Part shown: positions 24,334 through 33,553 of the stretch, piece after piece
Position numbering within the stretch: the first letter of the stretch is position 1
How the letters are laid out: the number at the start of each line of letters is the position of its first letter
Made by a program: the position numbers and the translations under genes
Notes under the pieces: generated by a model
What the model saw: only the letters and a program-made list of their open reading frames with translations
What the model was told of the DNA's origin: nothing
Database searches by the model: none
Origin: Pegethrix bostrychoides GSE-TBD4-15B
Lineage (GTDB): Bacteria; Cyanobacteriota; Cyanobacteriia; Elainellales; Elainellaceae
DNA: 64,000 nt
Assembly: GCA_019359155.1 (NCBI GenBank)
Contig: JAHHHV010000080.1
Location: forward strand, 1-64,000
Direction of reading: 5' to 3'

Positions 24334-26016
24334 CTACAGTTTGCGTCTAAGCTGCGTTTTCTGATTCGACGACTCCTGAATTGATTGACTCGTAGACCGA
24401 TTGGTTCGCAGCCGAGTTTGCATCATCGGTTCCGCTGCGGTTGCTGCTGAATAGAGCCAGGTTTCGCCATTGCTGTCCAATTTCAGCAGCATCGCAAGAT
24501 GTTCTGCTTCTGAAATCTCTAGCTGCTGGCGCAGTGGCTCCAAGAGCTGTAGACTTTGGGTCGCGCTGACTTGCCCTGCCTGCAAAACGTCGCGCAATAC
24601 GTCTTGATAGATTTGGCAGTTCTGCTGCCGGGTCGCTCCAGGCAAAGTCTTAGCCAGGATATAGACTTCATCTAGCTTAAGCTGGTCGAGGCTGCGGCCA
24701 TCTGGCAGATTGGCGGCAATCGGCAGCTTTTTGAGCTGTCGTCGCAGTTTATCCAACAGGCTTTCACGCCTGTAGGTTTCTGGGCTGCAGCTCCAGGTTC
24801 GCATCAGCCAGACCGCACTCACCAGCACTGTGACAGCTTGAAATAGAAACTGAACGGCAATCGGTAGGCGATTAATTTCAGGACGACCTCCATATATAAA
24901 AAAGCTGTTGAATGCTACAAAGGCAATCAGCGAGAAGACTTCATGCAGCGCTTGCTCAGAGTCAATCGCAGAACGCCGCCGCCAAGCCCGGTAGAGCTTT
25001 TCAAATCGTTTGCAGAGTATAACGCTGAGGATTACAAATAGCCCCAGCGTTAGGGGCGCAGCAACCAGTTTGGGAACCGGAACCGGACTGTCAAACAGAT
25101 AGAAGCCGGGCTTGAATAGGCGATGCAGCGGATCAGGTTCATGCGCCCATGCGCCAGAGAAATAGTAGTTGAAATTGCCGGAATAGAGACGGTAATAAGC
25201 AAAATAGCCCAAGACTAATCCCAGGTAGCCGTACTGCACTAGCCGACGACCAGGCTGAACCAGATCTTCCCAATAGGATTTTTCAGAGTCGATATCCATG
25301 CAGGCTGACTTGCAGCCGATGCAGGTGCTCTGGGTCATGCCGCTGGCTGGCTCGACCCTGCGGCACATCGACTGTGTAATGCTGCCGGGGACAGAAGTAT
25401 GTGCCTTGCTGCCCAATAAGCCGCGAGGCCCCGTAAAGACGGTCTGCACGATCCCAAACGGGCAAATATAGTGACACCAGCTCCGTCCTCCGTAGAGCCA
25501 AACGACTGTCAGAGCGGCCAGTAGGGTCAGGATCAAAAAGGCTCCCAGCACAGGTCGAGCGGCGTTGATAAACAGAATCCTAGCCGTCAGGCCGATAAAA
25601 AACAGCACAAATTGTAGATAAAAATGATTGCGCTTCAGCCACGAATTCTGCTGGATGTTGAGTATCGGCTTTAACCCAACGGCACGAGGGATTTGAGAAA
25701 AAAAGTAAAGCGGACAAATTCTGCGCCAAGTCTCATGTCCAAACACGAGCAGAATCATAATAGCGCTGGGAACTACCATACCCCAGAAAACGCGGGTGGC
25801 AATTGGATAGGGGACGAGCGTTAGACAATCACCTTGAACCTGAATACAGTAAGCTGAATCAGTCGTGATATCGCTAAGGGGACTCCAGCTGTGAGTTGGA
25901 TCGGTGAGAGCGGCAGAAAATGGGTCATAGAACAGAGATAGAATCAGCAATAGCCAGCTAACAATTAGTATCCAGCGAACGATATGCAGAGTTTTCTCAG
26001 ATGCAGTTGACAGCAT
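24334..26016 (-). CDS. Membrane 4Fe-4S protein (NapH/NosR/CcoG-like polyferredoxin)
   Basis: This 560-residue protein has about eight membrane helices and cysteine motifs typical of membrane polyferredoxins: WCHYICPFG, MCRRVEP and STCIGCKSACMDID. The last group has C-x2-C-x3-C spacing. A further conserved-looking segment is RRICPLYFFSQIPRAVG near residue 110. The C-terminal 150 residues form a soluble helical domain rich in Leu and Gln. Relatives pass electrons across or within the membrane to reductases or copper/heme maturation systems. The next gene encodes an FHA-regulated NAD(P)H reductase with a 2Fe-2S tail, so the pair may form a membrane electron-input unit. The final acceptor is unknown. 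Confidence 0.78.
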   Translation of the reverse strand: MLSTASEKTLHIVRWILIVSWLLLILSLFYDPFSAALTDPTHSWSPLSDITTDSAYCIQVQGDCLTLVPYPIATRVFWGMVVPSAIMILLVFGHETWRRICPLYFFSQIPRAVGLKPILNIQQNSWLKRNHFYLQFVLFFIGLTARILFINAARPVLGAFLILTLLAALTVVWLYGGRSWCHYICPFGIVQTVFTGPRGLLGSKAHTSVPGSITQSMCRRVEPASGMTQSTCIGCKSACMDIDSEKSYWEDLVQPGRRLVQYGYLGLVLGYFAYYRLYSGNFNYYFSGAWAHEPDPLHRLFKPGFYLFDSPVPVPKLVAAPLTLGLFVILSVILCKRFEKLYRAWRRRSAIDSEQALHEVFSLIAFVAFNSFFIYGGRPEINRLPIAVQFLFQAVTVLVSAVWLMRTWSCSPETYRRESLLDKLRRQLKKLPIAANLPDGRSLDQLKLDEVYILAKTLPGATRQQNCQIYQDVLRDVLQAGQVSATQSLQLLEPLRQQLEISEAEHLAMLLKLDSNGETWLYSAATAAEPMMQTRLRTNRSTSQSIQESSNQKTQLRRKL

Positions 26017-26189
26017 GAATATACCTCCTTCGTTTCAGTATGGAGGAAGATTTTTAGATTGTCAGTACTCGGAGAGGGTATTTAAGATTGATCTCAGCTG
26101 CTTACGCTGAACTGGCTGTGCTTTACTGCAACAGATCCTAACTAAATGCCCTATGATCCTGAGAGACAGTCGGCTAGAGGAACATTAAG

Positions 26190-27245
26190 ATGGCGAATAT
26201 AGAGCAACTTGAGCGGTTAAAACAGGGCGTAGAGGCGTGGAATCAGTGGAGAAAGCAGTATCCTGATATTCCAGTTGATCTCAGCAGAGCAAACCTAACT
26301 TATGCAAACCTCAGTTATGCAAACTTGAGCGGCGCGCAGCTGAGCTACGCTAATTTTGGTGGAGCAGATCTCGGCAGTGCTGATCTCAACAAAGCGGTTC
26401 TGAGCTACGTGACGTTGGAGCGTGCGAACCTGAATCGGGCTAACCTCAGCAATGCGAACCTGAATCGAGCCAACCTGATTGAAGCCAGCCTCATCGAAGC
26501 AACCCTCAGTCAAGCCAACCTCAACCGAGCCAGTCTGATTGCTGCTAACTTCAGCAAAGCCAATCTCAGCCAAACTAACCTCAGTCAAGCAAATTTTGGC
26601 GACGTTAATTTCCGCGATGCCGACCTCAGCGATGCCGACCTCAGCGGTGCGACCCTGACGGGAGCCTATATAGAGGGCTGGCAGATCAACTCTCGCACGA
26701 GCTTGCAGGACGTGATCTGTGACTATATCTTCACGCAGTATGATCTAGAGGCTCAACAGATATCTGGACGCATTCCCAGCCATCCAGAAAGCTTCGCCCC
26801 AGATGGCCTTGCCCAGCTCGTGCAATCAGCGCTCGCTCAGCCTGAAAAGGCTACAGCATTCAATCAGCAAAACCATCAAAATTCGGTTGAGCAGCTTCTC
26901 ACCTTGCTGCGGCAAACTCAAGAACGGCTTGATAAATTTCAGACGATACTAGGCGATCAACAAGTTCAGAAACTGCTCGTGGAGCGGTATGAACAGGAGA
27001 AAATTATCTTGATCGACCAATATAGGCAGTCGCAGGCAGTGCTTGCAGAGAAGCATGAGCAGGAGCAGCGTCAGCTGGCAGCACAGCATGAACAGGCGAT
27101 TGCAGCCCTCACAGCGCAGCATGAACAGCTAGAGCAGTTCTTTGAGAGACAGGATGAGCTAGCTCAGCAGGCATCTATCCAGCAGTGTAGACAGGTGCTA
27201 GCTGAACCAAAGGAACAGCGTGAGCAGATCGTGCCGGAGGTGTAA
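26190..27245 (+). CDS. Pentapeptide repeat protein with C-terminal coiled coil
   Basis: The protein has 351 residues. Residues about 28-155 contain some 24 pentapeptide repeats of the form A(N/D)LSx, as in YANLSYANLSGAQLSYANF, which fold into a right-handed quadrilateral beta helix. Residues about 225-345 are Gln- and Glu-rich and predicted to form a long coiled coil, with repeated AEKHEQEQRQ and AAQHEQ units. No signal peptide or membrane segment is visible. Cyanobacteria carry many such proteins, mostly of unknown role. The coiled coil suggests it oligomerises or binds a partner. No neighbouring gene hints at a pathway. Confidence 0.9.
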   Translation: MANIEQLERLKQGVEAWNQWRKQYPDIPVDLSRANLTYANLSYANLSGAQLSYANFGGADLGSADLNKAVLSYVTLERANLNRANLSNANLNRANLIEASLIEATLSQANLNRASLIAANFSKANLSQTNLSQANFGDVNFRDADLSDADLSGATLTGAYIEGWQINSRTSLQDVICDYIFTQYDLEAQQISGRIPSHPESFAPDGLAQLVQSALAQPEKATAFNQQNHQNSVEQLLTLLRQTQERLDKFQTILGDQQVQKLLVERYEQEKIILIDQYRQSQAVLAEKHEQEQRQLAAQHEQAIAALTAQHEQLEQFFERQDELAQQASIQQCRQVLAEPKEQREQIVPEV

Positions 27246-27567
27246 TAGATGAAACTTAATCTGACAGTGGTGAGCTAGCGGACACTGACAAAGGGTGTCA
27301 GATGAGCGCGATTTGTCTCTCTCTTCTCTCCGGGTTGCTTTTTTGCTCTGTTGCTGATCTGTCGTCTGATCGTTACACCATCGATCCAGCATCTTGGCTT
27401 GCAACTAGATTGATGCCCCAAGCTTTAAAACACTACTTTGTCAAAAGCTATGACTTTAGTGAGAGGAAGTCACGAGCTTTTATAGATACGTTCTAATTGC
27501 AGGATGTTTGCTGCTACCTGCTTTGACTAATTTTCCTTGCAGTTTTGCTAATCAATTATGGTTAACT
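27246..27567. other. Intergenic region
   Basis: These 322 bases contain no supported gene. A 64-codon ORF beginning at 27302 has no ribosome binding site and no recognisable product. Just before the SDR start, ATGGTTAAC occurs twice in succession (27558 and 27568), the second in frame with the gene. Confidence 0.6.
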
Positions 27568-28596
27568 ATGGTTAACATTCGTCTCAAGCCGCTTAATCAA
27601 CAGGTAGCGGTTATTGTGGGTGCATCAAGCGGCATTGGGAGGGCAACGGCACTCGAATCCGCCAAGCACGGAGCTAAAGTTGTAGCCGCCGCCCGTAGTC
27701 AGACTGGACTCGAAACCTTAGTGGGCGAAATCGAGCAGTTTGGGGGCAGCGCGATCGCCGTAGTTGCCGATGTGGCTCAGCTGGATCAGGTTCAGAGGAT
27801 TGCTGAGCAAGCCGTTAATCACTATGGCCGTATTGATACCTGGGTTCACCTAGCAGCAACCGCCGTTTTCGCGCCGTTTGAGCAGATCACACCTGAGGAG
27901 TTCAAGCGCGTCATTGACGTTAATCTGCTGGGGCAAGTCTATGGTGCAATGGTGGCGCTCCCGCACCTGAGGAGAACTGGCCAAGGCGCACTCATTCACG
28001 TTTCTTCGGTTGAAGCTAGACGCGCCTTACCGCTGCAAAGCGCCTACGCAGCCTCCAAACATGGTATTGAAGGATTTTTGGAGTCGCTGCGGGTCGAACT
28101 TCAGCATGACGGCGTACCAATTAGCGTTACCAATGTTATGCCTGCAACAATCAATACGCCGTTCTATAACAAGGCTTTGACTAAGCTAGGCGTTCAGCCA
28201 ACAGGCATTCCACCCTATTACCAGCCTGAGCTAGTTGCGGACTCTATTTTATATGCTGCTGAGCATCCAACTCGCGACATGATTGTAGGCGACGTGGGGC
28301 GCGTGCTAGATTTTTTGCAGAAGGTTTCGCCCACTGCGGTTGACTGGTTGCTAAGCTCAACTGCCATAGAAGGACAGCGAACTCAAACCCCCAAAGCCGC
28401 CAGCGGCGACAACAATCTTTATCAGCCAGTCGAGGGGTATGATCGGGCAAAAGGAGATTTTAGCCATTTTGCAATTCCCAGTTTTCTAGACTGGCTTGAC
28501 TGGCATCCGATTATAAAGTGGGGAACGGGACTCGGATTAGGCACACTAGCCCTTTTGGCTATCCAGGTCATGAATAGTTCAAGTGAGAAAGTGTAA
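27568..28596 (+). CDS. Short-chain dehydrogenase/reductase with C-terminal membrane anchor
   Basis: From the ATG at 27568 the protein has 342 residues. It has the classical SDR motifs: cofactor-binding GASSGIGRAT, VADVAQ, the catalytic serine in HVSSVEARRAL and the YAASKHG motif with active Tyr and Lys. The C-terminal end has a hydrophobic segment (WGTGLGLGTLALLAIQVM) that may anchor it to a membrane. The substrate is unknown. It opens a same-strand trio with an SRPBCC protein and a zinc alcohol dehydrogenase, a combination I recall from other bacteria, often with stress genes. Confidence 0.88.
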   Translation: MVNIRLKPLNQQVAVIVGASSGIGRATALESAKHGAKVVAAARSQTGLETLVGEIEQFGGSAIAVVADVAQLDQVQRIAEQAVNHYGRIDTWVHLAATAVFAPFEQITPEEFKRVIDVNLLGQVYGAMVALPHLRRTGQGALIHVSSVEARRALPLQSAYAASKHGIEGFLESLRVELQHDGVPISVTNVMPATINTPFYNKALTKLGVQPTGIPPYYQPELVADSILYAAEHPTRDMIVGDVGRVLDFLQKVSPTAVDWLLSSTAIEGQRTQTPKAASGDNNLYQPVEGYDRAKGDFSHFAIPSFLDWLDWHPIIKWGTGLGLGTLALLAIQVMNSSSEKV

Positions 28597-28653
28597 AGTA
28601 GCTCGATAGTCAGAAGACTACCGTAAATCTCTATTATCACAGGAGAAAATATC

Positions 28654-29385
28654 ATGGAAGAAAATCTCAGCAATCAGCAGAATAGCGCAGCTGATAACTC
28701 AAATCAGGCTTCAGTGGGAGAGCAAGAGCGTTTAGGCTCCTTGATTGCGGGTGGAGCGATGGTTTTAATGGGGCTACAGCAGCGCTCATTGCGGGGAGTC
28801 TTAATGTCGCTAGCGGGCGGAGGATTAGCCTATCACGGTATGGCGGGAAAAAAGAGCTGGAAGGATGCGGTGCAGGGGAAGCTAGAGTCAGCAACCGGGA
28901 TGGGACAGAGCATTCGAGTGGAGCGAACGGTGACGATTCAAAATCAATCTCCCGAAACGCTTTATCAATTTTGGCGCAACCTGGAAAACTTGCCGACCGT
29001 TATGAAGCACCTCCAGTCGGTTACGGTGACAAGCCCGACTCGCTCTCATTGGGTTGCGAATCTACCCGTGGGAGATGCAATCGAATGGGATGCAGAAATT
29101 ATAGCTGATCAGGAAAATCGCTTGATTAGCTGGGCTTCCGTTGAAGCGGCGGATGTCGAGAATTCTGGCTTTGTGCGATTTCAGCCCTCCTCGCACAATC
29201 GAGGCACAGAAGTCAAGGTTGTGATGGAATATAATCCACCTGCTGGAATCGTTGGCGCAACTTTTGCCAAACTATTTGGTGAATCTCCAGATCAACAGAT
29301 TGCAGACGGTCTACGTCATTTCAAAATGCTGATGGAAGCGGGCGAAATTGCCACGACTGAAGGACAGCCGCACGGACAGAGATAG
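28654..29385 (+). CDS. SRPBCC family protein with N-terminal membrane hairpin
   Basis: The 243-residue protein has a polar start, then two short hydrophobic segments (LIAGGAMVLMGLQQR and GVLMSLAGGGLAYHGM), then a START/SRPBCC lipid-binding fold from about residue 88 (VERTVTIQNQSPETLYQFWR, NLENLPTVMKHL). The fold makes a deep pocket for lipids or polyketides. AGGAG precedes the ATG. It lies between the SDR and the zinc dehydrogenase on one strand, which suggests a common, still unnamed process. Degenerate GATAGA repeats follow the gene (29385-29420). Confidence 0.85.
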   Translation: MEENLSNQQNSAADNSNQASVGEQERLGSLIAGGAMVLMGLQQRSLRGVLMSLAGGGLAYHGMAGKKSWKDAVQGKLESATGMGQSIRVERTVTIQNQSPETLYQFWRNLENLPTVMKHLQSVTVTSPTRSHWVANLPVGDAIEWDAEIIADQENRLISWASVEAADVENSGFVRFQPSSHNRGTEVKVVMEYNPPAGIVGATFAKLFGESPDQQIADGLRHFKMLMEAGEIATTEGQPHGQR

Positions 29386-29459
29386 AACCGATAGAGATAG
29401 ACCGGACAGAGATAGAGATTGTAGAGACAAGTGTTAATTAGTAGATAAGGGCAGAATCC

Positions 29460-30626
29460 ATGAAAGCAGTTTGCTGGCACGGCACCAATCAAGTCAATGT
29501 TGAAACCGTACCCGACCCTAAAATTCTCAATCCCCGCGACGCAATTGTCAAAATTACCTCAACCGCCATCTGTGGATCTGATCTGCATCTCTACGACGGT
29601 TTCAACCCCACGATGAAACAGGGTGATATTTTGGGGCATGAATTTATGGGCGAGATTGTCGAGTTGGGCAGTGCAGTAAGAAACAAGCAGATTGGCGATC
29701 GGGTGGTTGTCCCGTTTACTATCTCCTGCGGCAGCTGCTTCTTTTGCAGTCGAGATCTCTGGTCGCTCTGCGATAACTCCAACCCCAACGCCTGGATGGT
29801 AGAACAAGTAATGGGACATTCCCCGTCAGGGCTGTTTGGCTACTCTCATTTGACAGGGGGCTATGCGGGCGGACAAGCAGAATATGCTCGCGTTCCCTTT
29901 GCAGATGTAGGCTTGTTCAAAGTTCCCGATGAACTCACCGATGAACAGCTGTTATTTCTCACGGATATCTTTCCGACAGGCTATATGGCAGCCGAGAACT
30001 GCAATATTCAGCCCGGTGATACGGTCGCAGTTTGGGGCTGCGGCCCGGTCGGGCAGTTTGCGATCCGCAGTGCTTATCTGCTAGGGGCTGAGCGAGTTAT
30101 TGCCATTGACCGCGTGCCTGAGCGACTTCAGATGGCGCAAGCAGGCGGAGCCGAAACTCTCAACTATGACGAAACTGAAGTGGGTGAAGCGCTGAATGAG
30201 ATGACGGGCGGACGCGGCCCCGACTCAGTGATGGATGCGGTCGGTATGGAAGCGCATGGCGCGGGTCTAGAGGGCTTTTATGATAAAGCGATGCAGGCCG
30301 TGCGTATGGAAACCGATCGCCCTACCGTGCTGCGTCAGGCAATTGTAGCTTGCCGCAAAGGTGGAACTGTCTCGGTGCCCGGTGTCTACACGGGCTTTGT
30401 GGACAAGATACCAATGGGTGCATTCATGAACAAAGGCTTGACGATGAAGACGGGACAAACGCATGTGCATCGGTATCTAAAGCCTTTGACAGAACGCATT
30501 CAAAAAGGCGAGATTGACCCATCGTTTCTCATTACACATCGCTTGCCGCTCGAAGAAGCGCCACATGCCTACGAGATTTTTAAGCATAAGCGCGATAGCT
30601 GTGTCAAGGTCGTGCTTAAGCCCTAG
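29460..30626 (+). CDS. Zinc-dependent alcohol dehydrogenase (formaldehyde dehydrogenase-like)
   Basis: The protein has 388 residues. Catalytic zinc ligands are visible at C38 (TAICGSDLH), the HE pair in GHEFMGE and a later Asp or Cys. The structural zinc site reads [15 protein letters not shown]. The NAD(P)-binding motif is VWGCGPVGQ. The insertion around residues 120-150 and the length are typical of the glutathione-independent formaldehyde dehydrogenase-like branch of the medium-chain family. The substrate may be an aldehyde or alcohol arising from lipids, but nothing in the sequence decides this. It closes the SDR/SRPBCC/ADH trio. Confidence 0.88.
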   Translation: MKAVCWHGTNQVNVETVPDPKILNPRDAIVKITSTAICGSDLHLYDGFNPTMKQGDILGHEFMGEIVELGSAVRNKQIGDRVVVPFTISCGSCFFCSRDLWSLCDNSNPNAWMVEQVMGHSPSGLFGYSHLTGGYAGGQAEYARVPFADVGLFKVPDELTDEQLLFLTDIFPTGYMAAENCNIQPGDTVAVWGCGPVGQFAIRSAYLLGAERVIAIDRVPERLQMAQAGGAETLNYDETEVGEALNEMTGGRGPDSVMDAVGMEAHGAGLEGFYDKAMQAVRMETDRPTVLRQAIVACRKGGTVSVPGVYTGFVDKIPMGAFMNKGLTMKTGQTHVHRYLKPLTERIQKGEIDPSFLITHRLPLEEAPHAYEIFKHKRDSCVKVVLKP

Positions 30627-30779
30627 CTAGATTTTGGCTAATCAGACTGCATCTGGAGCGGAATCTATGCAGGTTTCATTCTCGATTGAACTCGTCATGC
30701 CTTGCAAACTATGGCAGGGCATTAACTTGTTGTGAGTTTGGCGAAGCGAGGTCAATTAGCTTTCAATTAGCCTATTCAA

Positions 30780-31301
30780 TTAGCCTATTACGGTTGTCCC
30801 ACTGCTAGGGGTAACAACTTGGTTCAAAGGACAGATGCAAGGGTCTTGCTCTAGCCACTGCGAGCCGACCTGATGCAGAGCCGCCATCACGGGCTGGATT
30901 TGCTGACCCTTGGACGTGAGGGAATATTCGACGCGGGGCGGGATCTCGGCGTAAATCCGCCGCTCGACTAGTCCGTAGGCTTCCAATTCGCGCAGGCGCT
31001 GCGTCAGAGTTTTGGTGCTGATGCCGGGAAGGGCACTCAGCAGTTCATGGGTGCGATGGTCGCCGCCGAACAGCTCGCGCAGCACCAGAATCGACCATTT
31101 GTTGCCCAGCAGATCCAGGACAAATTGAATTGGGCACTGCGCCTCTAGGCAGTGATCTCTGTCCAGCTTGGCTTCTAGTTTAGGTTGCAGTTCAGGTTGT
31201 AGGTCAAGTTGCAGGTTGGGGTTCAGCATCGCTTCGAGAATTCCGACTCTCAAAATTCTAGGCGGTTTGGTGCTGGCTTCCGGGCTGTTACAACAAAACA
31301 T
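30780..31301 (-). CDS. HxlR/MarR-type winged-helix regulator, candidate low-oxygen sensor
   Basis: The 173-residue protein has an HxlR winged helix (about 56-155) with CPIQFVLDLLGNKWSILVL, ISTKTLTQRLRELEAYGLVE and the wing RVEYSLTSKGQ. Cysteines lie at CLEAQC just before and at the start of the domain and at PCICPLN after it, plus a CC pair at the N-terminus. Four cysteines around a DNA-binding domain could hold an Fe-S cluster. It diverges from acsF-ho-hemN. In other cyanobacteria the MarR-family activator ChlR, reported to need an Fe-S cluster, switches on exactly this gene set under low oxygen. This is its probable counterpart; orthology is inferred from context. The N-terminal 50 residues hold a Gln-Pro-Leu repeat. 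Confidence 0.82.
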   Translation of the reverse strand: MFCCNSPEASTKPPRILRVGILEAMLNPNLQLDLQPELQPKLEAKLDRDHCLEAQCPIQFVLDLLGNKWSILVLRELFGGDHRTHELLSALPGISTKTLTQRLRELEAYGLVERRIYAEIPPRVEYSLTSKGQQIQPVMAALHQVGSQWLEQDPCICPLNQVVTPSSGTTVIG

Positions 31302-31354
31302 ATTATTTCTTTAGAACTGCCCGAACCCAAGCCAGGGCGGCAAGGCTTTACCTG

Positions 31355-31384
31355 GAGTAACTAAGGGGCAAACTGAGTAACCAA
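31355..31384. promoter_or_regulatory. Direct repeats in the regulator-acsF intergenic region
   Basis: GAGTAACTAA and GAGTAACCAA start exactly 20 bases apart, so they lie on about the same DNA face, 55-84 bases before the acsF start. They are candidate activator sites for the divergent regulator; binding is inferred. Confidence 0.45.
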
Positions 31385-31438
31385 CTTGCGGAGAACCAGG
31401 GATTCAAGAAAAGATGTTGCTCAGCCACGATTGGAATC

Positions 31439-32524
31439 ATGAATCCTATGGTCAGTTCAATTCCCGCACCCGAGACGGAGCAGCTGCGTCCGGGCATTAA
31501 AGCCCCTGTTCAAGAAACCCTATTAACGCCGCGATTTTATACAACTGATTTTGATGCTGTTGCCCAAATGGATCTGTCTGGGCAAGCAGAAGAAATGGCC
31601 GCTGTTATGGCCGAGCTGCGAGCCGACTATAATCGCCATCATTTCGTGCGCGATCAGGAGTTTGAACAATGCTGGGATCGGGTCGATGGCGAAACCCGGC
31701 GCGCCTTTATCGACTTCTTAGAGCGTTCCTGCACCTCAGAATTCTCTGGCTTTTTGCTGTTCAAAGAACTGTCGCGTAAGCTGAAAGACCGCAACCCGAC
31801 TCTGGCCGAAGCGTTTGGCCTGCTGGCGCGAGATGAAGCCCGCCATGCCGGTTTTTTAAATAAAGCCATGGCTGATTTTGGCCTGTCGCTCGATCTAGGC
31901 TACCTAACCAAAACTCGCACCTATACCTTCTTCCCGCCAGAATGGGTGATCTACAGCGTTTACCTGTCTGAGAAGATTGGCTACTGGCGCTATATTCTCG
32001 TGTATCGCCATCTAGAGCAGCATCCAGAGCACCGCTACTACCCGCTGTTTCGCTATTTTGAAAGCTGGTGCCAGGACGAAAATCGGCACGGCGACTTCTT
32101 TAAGGTGCTGCTGCGGTCGCAGCCTAAGCTCTGGCAGACCTGGCAATCGCGGCTCTGGAGTCGGTTCTTCCTGCTGACCGTGTTCGTCACCCATACGCTG
32201 ACAGTCCTGGAACGCACCACCTTCTATGAATCGCTGGGCATTGACCCGCGCGAATACAACAAGCAGGTGATTCACCAGACCAACGCCACGGCAGAACGAG
32301 CCTTTCCCAGCATTCTGGATACCAAGCACCCCCAATTCTTCCCGCGACTGGAGCGCTGTGCAGTCGCCAACCAAAAGCTGGCTGAAATTGCCAACAGCCA
32401 GCGGCCCGCTCCGATCCAGTTTTTGCAGAAGCTGCCCTGGATCGCCGTGATTGGCTGGCAGATGCTGCGGATTTACCTGGCACCCGCCATTGATGCCGAA
32501 GCGACCAGAGCAACGGTTCGCTAA
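31439..32524 (+). CDS. acsF: Mg-protoporphyrin IX monomethyl ester oxidative cyclase
   Basis: The 361-residue protein matches AcsF/CycI/ChlA across its length, with the two di-iron motifs LLARDEARHAGF and CQDENRHGDF. The enzyme uses oxygen to build ring E of chlorophyll. Cyanobacteria often have two copies; the copy clustered with heme oxygenase and hemN is the one used in low oxygen (ChlA-II type), and context places this gene in that class. It is the first gene of a same-strand run with ho (45-base gap), hemN and chlE. The run thus holds an oxygen-dependent and an oxygen-independent enzyme for the same step. Confidence 0.95.
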   Translation: MNPMVSSIPAPETEQLRPGIKAPVQETLLTPRFYTTDFDAVAQMDLSGQAEEMAAVMAELRADYNRHHFVRDQEFEQCWDRVDGETRRAFIDFLERSCTSEFSGFLLFKELSRKLKDRNPTLAEAFGLLARDEARHAGFLNKAMADFGLSLDLGYLTKTRTYTFFPPEWVIYSVYLSEKIGYWRYILVYRHLEQHPEHRYYPLFRYFESWCQDENRHGDFFKVLLRSQPKLWQTWQSRLWSRFFLLTVFVTHTLTVLERTTFYESLGIDPREYNKQVIHQTNATAERAFPSILDTKHPQFFPRLERCAVANQKLAEIANSQRPAPIQFLQKLPWIAVIGWQMLRIYLAPAIDAEATRATVR

Positions 32525-32569
32525 AACATGGCCCAAAGATTTAAAGAGATTTAATCAGGAGAACTTCCC

Positions 32570-33304
32570 ATGACACTATCGACTAGCCTGCGCGAAGGCA
32601 CCCAGCAGTCCCATACCCTGTCTGAAAACACGGCCTTCATGAAATGCTTCCTGAAAGGCATCGTCGAACGCGAGCCGCTGCGGAAGCTGTTTGCTGACCT
32701 GTTCTTTGTCTACAGCGCTCTAGAAGCGGCTCTTCAGCGCCAAGCCAATCACCCGCTGCTGGACGGCCTCTATTTTCCAGAGCTGAATCGGGTCGAGTCC
32801 CTGAGCCAGGATCTGGCCTTTTACTACGGCGATAAATGGCGCGATCAGATCAGCGCTACCCCGGCGGGGCAGATCTATTACGACCGGATTCAAACCCTGG
32901 CAGAGCATGACCCGGTGCTGCTGGTTGCCCATGCCTACACGCGCTACATGGGCGATCTGTCGGGTGGGCAGAGCCTGAAACAGGTGATTCGCTCGGCTCT
33001 GTCGCTGCCGTCCGATCTGGGCACCCGTTTCTACGAGTTCGCCCAGATTGCCACCCCGGAAGCTCGCCGCGCCTTTAAGGAGCGCTACCGCCAAGCCCTT
33101 GATGCCCTGCCTCTGGATGCCGCTACGGTCGAACGGGTCGTGGCTGAGGCCAATTTTGCCTTCAGCCTGAATCGCGATGTCATGCACGAGCTGGAAGCCG
33201 ACGTGAAAGCCGCGATTGGCGAGCATACGTTTGATCTGCTCACCCGTCAGGATCGCCCCGGCAGTACGGTGCGTCGCTCCGAACGCGAAACCGTAGCGGG
33301 TTAG
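32570..33304 (+). CDS. ho2: Heme oxygenase (biliverdin-forming)
   Basis: The 244-residue protein shows the axial heme histidine in GTQQSHTLSE and the distal helix motif YMGDLSGGQSLKQVI. It opens heme to biliverdin IX-alpha with ferredoxin electrons, the first step toward phycobilins. AGGAG stands eight bases before the ATG. Its place between acsF and hemN matches the low-oxygen copy (HO2) known in other cyanobacteria; the symbol rests on that context. It supplies pigment for phycobiliproteins such as the CpcBA encoded 11 kb upstream. A hairpin follows the gene. Confidence 0.94.
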   Translation: MTLSTSLREGTQQSHTLSENTAFMKCFLKGIVEREPLRKLFADLFFVYSALEAALQRQANHPLLDGLYFPELNRVESLSQDLAFYYGDKWRDQISATPAGQIYYDRIQTLAEHDPVLLVAHAYTRYMGDLSGGQSLKQVIRSALSLPSDLGTRFYEFAQIATPEARRAFKERYRQALDALPLDAATVERVVAEANFAFSLNRDVMHELEADVKAAIGEHTFDLLTRQDRPGSTVRRSERETVAG

Positions 33305-33322
33305 AACCGCCGCTGTTGATCC

Positions 33323-33355
33323 TCCAAAATCCCCCTTAAAAAGGGGGACTTTGGA
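33323..33355. repeat. Hairpin of the CCCCCTT/AAGGGGG type
   Basis: TCCAAA-A-TCCCCCTT and AAGGGGGA-C-TTTGGA pair as a 14-bp stem with one mismatch around AAA. This hairpin type is a dispersed repeat common in cyanobacterial intergenic regions. It may weaken transcription from ho2 into hemN. Confidence 0.8.
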
Positions 33356-33553
33356 TTTGCAGCAATCTTTTGCAGCAGTCTACAGATTAGATAAAAAACA
33401 ATCTCAGCTTCAGAGATGTTTGAAACGGGATATTTGAAAAGAGGCTTGCTATTGCAGGGAATTAAATCCGATTTGCAACAAACAACCCATCTTCTCAAAT
33501 ATCTTCTAAAAATTATTTCAGATCAGAATCTCTCCGGATAGGAAACATCGTTC

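Noticed and set aside
27302-27496. 64-codon plus-strand ORF between the pentapeptide and SDR genes
   Set aside because: No ribosome binding site, odd composition and no known homologue; treated as intergenic.
30690-30735. Hairpin ATGCCTTGC/GCAGGGCAT near the end of the dehydrogenase gene region as a terminator
   Set aside because: The stem is plausible but no T run follows on either strand, so it is not called a terminator.
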